NCBI GenBank assembly: GCA_017642565.1
Contig: JAGCOU010000009.1
Span: 1-10,412, forward strand
Direction of reading: 5' to 3'
Length of the DNA: 10,412 nt
From: Alphaproteobacteria bacterium
GTDB taxonomy: Bacteria > Pseudomonadota > Alphaproteobacteria > Rs-D84
Shown here: positions 1 through 5,876 of the stretch, in pieces
Layout: every line of letters starts with the position of its first letter
Position numbering within the stretch: position 1 is the stretch's first letter
Made by a program: the position numbers and the translations under genes
The notes under the pieces: generated by a model
The model's database searches: none
The model's input: the letters and a program-made list of their open reading frames with translations, nothing else
What the model was told of the DNA's origin: nothing

Positions 1-984
1 GGGCTTACCGCATGTCCAAACACGCATCCAAATTCTGCTGCGGGTGCTGCGTCACAAAATATGTGCTATGTTCAACAGACACGCGAATGTGCAACTGCGA
101 ACCCTTATAATGGCGGACACGGAACAGCAACTTATAATAACCAAAGTGCTTCTGGAAAACAGTATCATGATGCTACCTTTATATTTGATACACTCGGTGC
201 TTGTGCTATTTCGTCATTAAGTTGCGATACGGGTTATGTTTCTACCTCTGCGGGGGCATTGGTGAACTATGCATTGCAAAATATCATATTTGACGATGCT
301 TCACATGTGAGATATCGTGCATTAAGTGGCGATACAGGCACAAATCAAAACGATACTGGCCTCGCGGCTGGTGAATGGCGTGTTGCTTGGTCTGATAATA
401 CTTATATCCATGGATATGCGTCATGTAATACAACACATACTGATCAAACTTCATTACAGACATTACAAGGACAAGTCACCAACAACGAAATAACAAGATA
501 TCAATTCTATGAAGCATTATGGGGACAAAATGGTATCAGCACCAGTGGCGCTTCGACAATGAACACGTCCAGCACTGGAACATCTTGTTGGTGCCAAATT
601 GATTCTTATGGCCTGCAAGGTGGCACAGCCCAGAGTTTTGCTGCACCTTTGTGGCGCGAAGTTACAGCTGACGAACAGACCGCTTCGGCAGAAGTCTGTG
701 CTAATGGTTGCGCGGCATATTGTGCTATGAAAGCAACTAACAATCTAAATTGGCGCATGTTCTCTATGTATCCTTTGGGTGACAATCCATATTGCGCAGT
801 AGACGACAGTATTACTTTGCGTTGGTATAATCAGGCTACATTGGTGGAAACAAATTCTTGCACAATTGGTGATGCAATCACATTCCCATCTGGAACATAT
901 ACAAGAACTGGTTATCATGCAACAGGTTGGAAACTTAGAACACAACAACAATCTAATGTTCCAACAGAACCAGAAGAACCTTGA
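1..984 (+). CDS. Cys-rich exported/surface-type protein, 3' part (5' end outside window)
   Basis: The frame is open from base 1, so this is the C-terminal 327 residues of a longer protein; the Met at base 61 is internal because the Cys-rich pattern continues upstream of it. The visible part is rich in Cys, Thr, Ser, Asn and Gly. A motif of the form C-x(2-4)-S-x-AGA occurs twice (about residues 5-15 and 75-85). A CWC cluster near residue 198 is followed by a C-x3-C-x3-C group near 225-235. The C-terminal stretch (about residues 269-315), with WYN, GDAITFP and TGYHATGWK, resembles an InlB B-repeat (Listeria-Bacteroides repeat) module found in surface proteins. The tail is a short TEPEEP segment with no visible membrane anchor. 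The many cysteines suggest disulfides outside the cytoplasm. The N-terminus and any signal peptide are not visible. Function unknown; the surface location is inferred. Confidence 0.75.
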   Translation, partial: GLTACPNTHPNSAAGAASQNMCYVQQTRECATANPYNGGHGTATYNNQSASGKQYHDATFIFDTLGACAISSLSCDTGYVSTSAGALVNYALQNIIFDDASHVRYRALSGDTGTNQNDTGLAAGEWRVAWSDNTYIHGYASCNTTHTDQTSLQTLQGQVTNNEITRYQFYEALWGQNGISTSGASTMNTSSTGTSCWCQIDSYGLQGGTAQSFAAPLWREVTADEQTASAEVCANGCAAYCAMKATNNLNWRMFSMYPLGDNPYCAVDDSITLRWYNQATLVETNSCTIGDAITFPSGTYTRTGYHATGWKLRTQQQSNVPTEPEEP

Positions 985-985
985 T

Positions 986-1017
986 AAAAAAAATCTCGCA
1001 AAGCGCGAGATTTTTTT
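986..1017. terminator. Bidirectional rho-independent terminator
   Basis: Stem TCTCGC (994-999) and GCGAGA (1005-1010) around a 5-base loop is extended by an A8 run on the left and a T7 run on the right, giving a stem of about 13 bp. It starts two bases after the stop of the Cys-rich protein and lies before the convergent TM2 gene stop, so it can end transcription from both sides. Confidence 0.85.
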
Positions 1018-1027
1018 GTTTCTAACT

Positions 1028-1333
1028 TTATTTTTCAGCAAATACTTTTTCTGGCGTTTTTATATTACATACACCGACAATAAAATCTATGATTGTCCAT
1101 ATTCCTGTGACAAATAAACCAACGATTGTGCAAGACAATATGAACATAACAACGCCTGTTGCCGGTTTGCCTGCATAAAAACGATGCGCACCAAATACAC
1201 CTAGAAACCAACACAACAGCAAATAAATCGCAATTGATTTAGAAAAATCATATTGAACATAACCGCATTTTGGACAAGCCTTGGCTTTATCAGAATGACG
1301 TGCCCCACATTCGCGACAATATATCATAGCCAT
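1028..1333 (-). CDS. Zinc-ribbon plus TM2-domain membrane protein
   Basis: 101 residues. An N-terminal zinc ribbon (C6-x2-C9 and C20-x2-C23) is followed by a TM2 domain. The first membrane helix (about 33-48) runs into the conserved G-x2-G-x-HRFY-x-G turn (45-55), and a second helix segment ends in GIWTIIDFIVG (77-87). This is the usual layout of small bacterial TM2 proteins, whose role is unknown. I chose the ATG at 1333 because AAAGGGG lies six bases upstream; a longer frame from 1384 would put the SD inside the gene and add a charged, non-conserved N-terminus. The gene is divergent from the outer-membrane protein and convergent with the Cys-rich gene. Family assignment is firm; function is not known. 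Confidence 0.88.
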   Translation of the reverse strand: MAMIYCRECGARHSDKAKACPKCGYVQYDFSKSIAIYLLLCWFLGVFGAHRFYAGKPATGVVMFILSCTIVGLFVTGIWTIIDFIVGVCNIKTPEKVFAEK

Positions 1334-1372
1334 AATAAACCCCTTTAGGTTGCTTTTATTCCTATGCTCTTT

Positions 1373-1381
1373 ATTATAACA
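1373..1381 (-). promoter_or_regulatory. Extended -10 promoter for the TM2 gene
   Basis: On the minus strand the sequence reads TGTTATAAT, a consensus extended -10 element, about 40 bases upstream of the TM2 start codon. No good -35 is seen at the usual spacing, which an extended -10 can compensate for. Confidence 0.4.
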
Positions 1382-1404
1382 CAAAAAAAGAAAAATAAAA
1401 TATC

Positions 1405-1433
1405 TTGTTTATAACCCCTTTTGAGAGTATAAT
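1405..1433 (+). promoter_or_regulatory. Sigma70-type promoter for the outer-membrane protein gene
   Basis: TTGTTT (1405-1410), a 17-base spacer and a perfect TATAAT (1428-1433) lie 32 bases upstream of the start codon at 1466. The SD AAGGAGA follows at 1453-1459. Confidence 0.65.
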
Positions 1434-1465
1434 AGATGGCGTGACTTACACAAAGGAGAAATATC

Positions 1466-2068
1466 ATGAAGTCAAATATTATGTTATCAAGTGTCGCTGC
1501 TTTGTTGGTATCTGTTGCAGGGGCAAACGCTATGGAATATAGACCTTTCATTGGTGCAACTATGGGGTTGCAAGGGATTGTATATTCTGATGATGCAAAA
1601 GATATGGAACGCGCTGGTCATTTCGATTTGCCGACAGATTTCTTTGTTTTTGGTATAGAATCTGGTGTTCGCGCAGGTGGATACAATCAAATCTATAATG
1701 GCGGATTTACATTAAGCGCAACAAAATCAACTTATTCAAAAGTCCAAGACAAATATACAGATCATCGTGTTGCCAGCACAGATATGTTTAATATCTCTGC
1801 AACTTATGACAACTATATCCGTATCAGTGGCGACAAAGCAAGCCGTATTGATTTAGTATTGGGCGCTGGGTTGGGTGCGATGGCTTATCATGCTGACGTA
1901 GATTCAACAAGATGGTCTTTTGCTCCAGAAATCAAAGCGGGTATGGATTTCGAATTAACACACAATGTTACTTTGTCTGCAACTGCACGTGCTGTTTTCC
2001 CAACACGTTCTCAATATGATGCAGATATGTCTTATATTGTTGGTGGCGCAGTTAAATATATTTTCTAG
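1466..2068 (+). CDS. Outer-membrane beta-barrel protein
   Basis: 200 residues. The N-terminus is a typical Sec signal peptide (Lys at position 2, hydrophobic core LSSVAALLVSVAG, cleavage after ANA at residue 22). The mature part of about 178 residues has alternating hydrophobic/polar strands with Gly-rich turns, for example LVLGAGLGAMAYHAD and IVGGAVKYIF. It ends in Phe, the C-terminal signature used by the BAM machinery for barrel proteins. Size and pattern fit an 8-stranded OmpA/opacity-type barrel (OMP_b-brl class) without a periplasmic OmpA domain. The SD AAGGAGA sits seven bases before the ATG. The gene stands alone between its own promoter and a strong terminator. The specific role (adhesion, integrity or pore) cannot be read from sequence. 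Confidence 0.85.
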   Translation: MKSNIMLSSVAALLVSVAGANAMEYRPFIGATMGLQGIVYSDDAKDMERAGHFDLPTDFFVFGIESGVRAGGYNQIYNGGFTLSATKSTYSKVQDKYTDHRVASTDMFNISATYDNYIRISGDKASRIDLVLGAGLGAMAYHADVDSTRWSFAPEIKAGMDFELTHNVTLSATARAVFPTRSQYDADMSYIVGGAVKYIF

Positions 2069-2081
2069 ATATATAACTGAT

Positions 2082-2113
2082 AAAAAAACGACCCGTTTGG
2101 GTCGTTTTTTTTT
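2082..2113. terminator. Bidirectional rho-independent terminator
   Basis: A7-CGACCC (2082-2094), loop GTTT, GGGTCG-T9 (2099-2113) form a perfect 13-bp stem with U-tracts on both strands, between the convergent outer-membrane protein and Ca2+ ATPase genes. The core CCCGTTTGGG is the same as in the terminator at 7261-7286. Confidence 0.9.
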
Positions 2114-2117
2114 ATTA

Positions 2118-4727
2118 TTATTTTAAACATGAAAACAAAGCACGATATACAAAATTTACTGGAATAATCATCAATGCAAATAATACTACCATCGCCCATT
2201 GTTGCAAGTTTAACGGTGTAAGATGCAAAGCACTGCCACCAAATGTCACACAGATATATGTGCCAATAAATACTATCGCACTTACCAGCACGAACATCGG
2301 GTTTTTCTTTAGCCCTGTAAATATATTGTATTTCGGTGCACGCACGCAAAAACCGTTTAACATAGCCATTATCACTAATAATGCAAAAAGCGCACTGGTG
2401 TACGAATCATAAGTACTGAACAAGTTTTGAAACAGACTCGTTGTAGTTAAAGCAAATGTAAACAAACCCAATGTTGTGATATACAACACAAATTTAATCG
2501 TTGCAGATGTAATAAGTGGTGCTTTCTTGCCGGCGACTGGTTCAACCATATATTCTTCGCGCGGACTTTCACCACCAAATGCCAAAGAATTTAAACTGTC
2601 CATAACTATGTTTATTATCAAAATATGAACGGGCAATAAAACCTCTAATCCAAGAAAAAGCGGGAATAAAATGCTTAATCCTACTAACATGAAATTTATC
2701 GGTAATTGAAAACGCAAAAAGCTGACGATGTTATGCATAAATGTGCGACCAATTAATATGCTGTTGGCAATTGATATAAAGTTGTTGTCCAAGATTATTA
2801 TGTCGCTCGCACTTTTGCAGACGTCTGTGCTGTCGCCCATTGCAAAACCTATGTCTGCAGCCTTTAATGCAGGGGCATCATTGGTTCCGTCTCCGCACAT
2901 TCCTATGCACAAACCGTTTTCACGTGCCAATTCTATGACACGCAATTTTGTATAAGGTGTAGCACGCGCAAGAACACGTATCTTTGATAACATTTTTCGA
3001 GCGCGCTCATTTGAAAGACTGTCGAAATCGTTGGCACTTATTGCGATATCGCTTGTTGAAGTGATGATTCCGCTTTGTTTCGCAATCATGTGTGCAGTGT
3101 TCAAATTATCACCTGTTATCATCATAACCTGGACACCAGATTTATGCAAAGATTCCACGACATTTAAAACACCTGAACGAACTTCGTCTCGCAAAATCGA
3201 TAAAGATACAAACACTAATTTTTTCGGTATAACATCATTTGAAAAATCTCTATCATAATATGCAACAGCAATTGAACGCATCGCATTTTTATTATTCTTA
3301 TTCATCAAACTTTGCAATTTAGATTTATGCAAAGGAAGAATTTTGCCGTCTTTGTTAATGTAGTGCGAAGTATGGTCCAATATAATTTCTGGAGCCGCCA
3401 TAATATAAGTGCGTATCGTTTTGCCAAATCGAACCGTAGTAAAAGAAAATTTTTTCGCACTGTCAAAAGGAACTTTTTTAATCACTTTGATTTCACGTTT
3501 TATCATCGCGATTTTTTGTGCAGAGAGATTCAAAGCACTGAACAAAGCACGTTCTGTGCTGTTGCCACCAACAATTTTGCCGTCTGCGTCCAACATTGCA
3601 CGACCGTTGATAATTATAGCCCTTGTAAATTCTTCTATGGCGCCGTTTTGATTATATGCAAAACCTATGTCTGTGCCATCACCTGTGTAATTCGCAATAG
3701 GCATCATACGACCGTATGTAATTGTGCCAGTTTTATCTGTACACAAAAGTTGTATGTTGCCAGCTTCTGGAATTTTATGAGGGTTTTTCGCCAACAGATT
3801 TGCCTGCGTCATTTTGCGAGCGTTTTGACTCGTTATAATCTCTATGATAAATGGCAAACCTTCGGGAACAGCCGCAACAAAAACAGTTAATGCCAGAGTT
3901 AAAGCAGATACAATTATGTAAATAGTATCACCCAGGCTGTGCGCTTCGCCGGATATAAAATGCAAAACCGTTATCAAAACAGCAATCGCAACCGCACAAA
4001 TTCCACCTATTTTACTGATTGATTCCGCCAGTTTATCAAGTTGTATTTGCAAGGTTGTTTTAACCTCTTTCACAGAACCCAAAGTTTTTAATATTTTCGC
4101 ATTCTCTGTATCCATTCCAACGCGCGTTACACGCATAGTGCCCATACCACCATGAACCGTGGTTCCGGAAAAAACCTGGTTTTTATCTGTGTAATCTTCT
4201 GCAGTTATAGCCGCTTTTCGATTATATACAAATCTGGGTATCGCTGATTTATGAACTTCTTCGCTTTCGCCATTCAAGATTGAATTGTTCACAGAAACTT
4301 GACCGGCGATAATGTAACCATCTGCCGGAATTGTTTCACCAGCCTGAATTAAAACAATGTCATCAACAACTATCTCTGAACTATCTAGATTTATAACTTT
4401 GCCATTACGAAGAACATTGCAAGACAATTTTGATGCCTGGCGTCTTAATTCAAGCGTAGCCTTTTGACTGCGCATTTTTGTAATAACATTTACCGTGGCA
4501 ACAATGATTAATACAGAACCTATGCCAATTGCTTCGGCAAATTCACCATAGCCAAACCCTGCCATCACTGCGAACAGCGCGGTCATTACTAACAAAATCA
4601 CATTTATTTTATCACGAAATACATCAACAAAAAAATCCCACGCAGATTTTTTTGCTGGCTCTGGCATAATATTCGCACCATATTTTTCGCGATTCAAAAC
4701 TACTTGTCTGTTGGTTAACCCTCTCAT
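2118..4727 (-). CDS. P-type Ca2+-transporting ATPase (PMCA-like, P2 type)
   Basis: 869 residues from ATG 4727; pumps Ca2+ out of the cytoplasm using ATP. Visible in order: N-terminal cation-ATPase segment (GLTNRQV); M1-M2; actuator domain with NGES (152-155, in place of the usual TGES); M4 PEGLP (288-292) with its ion-binding Glu; phosphorylation motif DKTGT (Asp331); nucleotide-binding KVPFDSAKK (418-426); TGDN (538-541); GDGTNDAP (612-619); M6 NIVMD (706-710) with the Asn/Asp ligand pair; then the C-terminal helices. NIVMDSLNSLA resembles plasma-membrane Ca2+ ATPases more than SERCA (NLVTD). It follows the Na+/Ca2+ antiporter with overlap or near-overlap. An in-frame GTG at 4739 would give a 4-base overlap and 873 residues, but GAGGA lies five bases before ATG 4727, so I prefer that start. 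The usual DPPR is replaced by RDEVR. Ca2+ over Mn2+ is likely, not proven. Confidence 0.93.
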   Translation of the reverse strand: MRGLTNRQVVLNREKYGANIMPEPAKKSAWDFFVDVFRDKINVILLVMTALFAVMAGFGYGEFAEAIGIGSVLIIVATVNVITKMRSQKATLELRRQASKLSCNVLRNGKVINLDSSEIVVDDIVLIQAGETIPADGYIIAGQVSVNNSILNGESEEVHKSAIPRFVYNRKAAITAEDYTDKNQVFSGTTVHGGMGTMRVTRVGMDTENAKILKTLGSVKEVKTTLQIQLDKLAESISKIGGICAVAIAVLITVLHFISGEAHSLGDTIYIIVSALTLALTVFVAAVPEGLPFIIEIITSQNARKMTQANLLAKNPHKIPEAGNIQLLCTDKTGTITYGRMMPIANYTGDGTDIGFAYNQNGAIEEFTRAIIINGRAMLDADGKIVGGNSTERALFSALNLSAQKIAMIKREIKVIKKVPFDSAKKFSFTTVRFGKTIRTYIMAAPEIILDHTSHYINKDGKILPLHKSKLQSLMNKNNKNAMRSIAVAYYDRDFSNDVIPKKLVFVSLSILRDEVRSGVLNVVESLHKSGVQVMMITGDNLNTAHMIAKQSGIITSTSDIAISANDFDSLSNERARKMLSKIRVLARATPYTKLRVIELARENGLCIGMCGDGTNDAPALKAADIGFAMGDSTDVCKSASDIIILDNNFISIANSILIGRTFMHNIVSFLRFQLPINFMLVGLSILFPLFLGLEVLLPVHILIINIVMDSLNSLAFGGESPREEYMVEPVAGKKAPLITSATIKFVLYITTLGLFTFALTTTSLFQNLFSTYDSYTSALFALLVIMAMLNGFCVRAPKYNIFTGLKKNPMFVLVSAIVFIGTYICVTFGGSALHLTPLNLQQWAMVVLFALMIIPVNFVYRALFSCLK

Positions 4728-4735
4728 ATCATTCC

Positions 4736-5659
4736 TCACTTAATCAACCAAATTGTATATGCTAAGTAAATAATTAAGAAAACAACCCCATCTATTCTGT
4801 TGAATTTTTTATCTTTGAAAACCAGAACCCAAAGCAATACAGCAGCAATGATACCCAACGCAGCATCCATCAAAAAAGCATGCTCAAAAGGTACAGGCTT
4901 AATCAAACCAGTCAAGCCTAGAACAAACAAAACATTAAATAAATTAGAACCAACCACATTACCAATAACAATACCTGGACGATGTTTAAACGCGGCTATA
5001 ACACAAGTCACTAATTCAGGGAGACTCGTTCCAAAGGCAACTATGGTTAATCCAATTATACGTTCTGAAACATTTAAAAAGTGTGCGATATCAGTTGCTG
5101 AATTCACAGTAATTTTTGCACCTATAATCAAAGCAACTATGCCAAGTATGATAAAACAGACCATCTTAATGAACGACATGTTTTCTATTTCTGGGTTTTC
5201 TGTTTTGTGTTTTTTACTGACTTTGTATAAATACAAAAAGAATAACAAAAACAAGCCTAGCAAAACCAAAGCGCCTGTGCGCGAAATCATGCTGTATTGC
5301 CAACCCATAAACAACAACAACAATGAAACAAATCCTAAAAATGGAATTTCGTATAATATCGTGTTTTTCTTTACATGCAGATTAGCAATTAATGCACTTA
5401 ACCCCAATATCACAAAAATATTAACTATGTTAGAACCGAGAATATTACCAATTCCAACAGCACTGTTTCCAGATATCACAGAAGAGATGGATACCGCTGC
5501 TTCGGGTGCACTCGTCCCACAGGCAACAACTGTTAAACCAATAACAATTTCTGGTATATCAAATTTTCGAGCGAGCGCCGTTGCGCCATCAACCAAAATA
5601 TGCGCGCCATAAATAAGCAAAACAAAACCCAAAATTAAAAATAAAACACTCGAAATCAT
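4736..5659 (-). CDS. CaCA-family Na+(K+)/Ca2+ antiporter, YrbG type
   Basis: 307 residues, the normal size for bacterial YrbG-like exchangers. Two inverted halves of about five helices each carry the alpha repeats. Alpha-1 has GTSAPE (48-53) and GNILGSN (71-77); alpha-2 has GTSLPE (210-215) and GNVVGSN (233-239). The two Glu residues and the SN pairs are the known Ca2+/Na+ ligands of the family. A short polar loop (about 147-164) joins the halves. The protein works in the inner membrane, exchanging Ca2+ for Na+. It is first gene of a two-gene operon with the Ca2+ ATPase; its TGA stop overlaps the alternative GTG start of that gene. The SD before ATG 5659 is weak (AAAGAGA). Assignment to the family is secure; K+ dependence cannot be decided. 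Confidence 0.93.
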   Translation of the reverse strand: MISSVLFLILGFVLLIYGAHILVDGATALARKFDIPEIVIGLTVVACGTSAPEAAVSISSVISGNSAVGIGNILGSNIVNIFVILGLSALIANLHVKKNTILYEIPFLGFVSLLLLFMGWQYSMISRTGALVLLGLFLLFFLYLYKVSKKHKTENPEIENMSFIKMVCFIILGIVALIIGAKITVNSATDIAHFLNVSERIIGLTIVAFGTSLPELVTCVIAAFKHRPGIVIGNVVGSNLFNVLFVLGLTGLIKPVPFEHAFLMDAALGIIAAVLLWVLVFKDKKFNRIDGVVFLIIYLAYTIWLIK

Positions 5660-5689
5660 CTTTTTCTCTTTCGTTTTTCCTTAAAAAAA

Positions 5690-5718
5690 AGTTTAAAAAA
5701 TTCACCGGTAATAATCAA
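5690..5718 (-). promoter_or_regulatory. Probable promoter of the calcium-export operon
   Basis: On the minus strand TTGATT (5718-5713), a 17-base spacer and TAAACT (5695-5690) lie about 30 bases upstream of the antiporter start. Both hexamers match four of six consensus bases. The region also holds the divergent promoter of the ABC-F gene. Confidence 0.4.
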
Positions 5719-5732
5719 GCATTTAATATTTC

Positions 5733-5760
5733 TTGATTTTTTTTATATTCCTATTACAAT
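5733..5760 (+). promoter_or_regulatory. Promoter of the ABC-F leader/gene
   Basis: TTGATT (5733-5738), a 16-base spacer and TACAAT (5755-5760). Transcription from about 5767 would give a leader of about 110 nt before the ABC-F start codon, long compared with the other genes here. Confidence 0.55.
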
Positions 5761-5793
5761 GAGCTTGTAAATATAACCAAAGGACAAAAACCG

Positions 5794-5805
5794 ATGCGTA
5801 TGTAA
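5794..5805 (+). CDS. Leader mini-ORF 1 (Met-Arg-Met)
   Basis: ATG CGT ATG TAA, preceded by a good SD (AAAGGA, 5779-5784) at nine bases. It lies in the bulge between the two left arms of the attenuator hairpin, exactly where a translating ribosome would melt both. Met-Arg starts are known in macrolide-arrested leader peptides such as the ErmD leader (MRLR). This one ends before a second basic residue, so arrest at it is inference. The second ATG is itself followed at once by the stop codon, so a start-stop element is another reading. Confidence 0.4.
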   Translation: MRM

Positions 5806-5822
5806 TGTTGTATTTTTTATAA
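5805..5822 (+). CDS. Leader mini-ORF 2 (Met-Leu-Tyr-Phe-Leu)
   Basis: ATG at 5805 shares its A with the stop codon of mini-ORF 1 (TAATG), the usual arrangement for termination-reinitiation. The peptide is MLYFL. Its hydrophobic/aromatic make-up recalls the erythromycin-sensing MsrD leader (MYLIFM). It has no SD of its own and no upstream in-frame start, so it would be translated only by coupling. The ORF lies on the left arm of the second leader stem (5803-5812) and ends four bases before the inner hairpin. Confidence 0.35.
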   Translation: MLYFL

Positions 5823-5876
5823 ATCGTTCATAAGTTTTATGAACATATTTTAACTGCAACATTAAAGGTTTTTGTT

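Larger units (their letters stand above)
5784..5875 (+). promoter_or_regulatory. Predicted translational attenuator (leader hairpin) controlling the ABC-F gene
   Basis: Three nested pairings are visible. ACAAAAACC (5784-5792) is perfectly complementary to GGTTTTTGT (5867-5875), which includes the GG of the ABC-F SD (AAAGG, 5864-5868) and runs to one base before the ATG. TAATGTTG (5803-5810) pairs with CAACATTA (5857-5864), and can extend by a G-U and an A-U pair. GTTCATAA (5826-5833) pairs with TTATGAAC (5837-5844) over a 3-base loop. The left arms flank and overlap two mini-ORFs, so a ribosome held on either would open the stems and free the SD. That logic matches erm-type translational attenuators. 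The weak ATATTTTA after the inner stem makes transcription attenuation a less likely alternative. Folding was judged by eye only. Confidence 0.6.

Noticed and set aside
3312..3890. Plus-strand open frame (192 codons) inside the Ca2+ ATPase gene
   Set aside because: Antisense to a continuous, motif-verified ATPase; no SD and no recognisable protein character.
4800..5612. Long plus-strand open frame (270 codons) opposite the antiporter
   Set aside because: It mirrors the highly hydrophobic antiporter gene, has no SD or promoter, and its protein is a low-complexity Ile/Thr/Asn/Lys string with no family look.
5759..5770. Mini-ORF ATG AGC TTG TAA near the ABC-F promoter
   Set aside because: Its ATG overlaps the -10 hexamer, so it would not be in the transcript, and it has no SD.
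5826..5850. Inner leader hairpin read as an intrinsic terminator (transcription attenuator)
   Set aside because: The stem is AT-rich and is followed by ATATTTTA, not a U-run. Kept only as part of the translational attenuator, with termination as a weak alternative.
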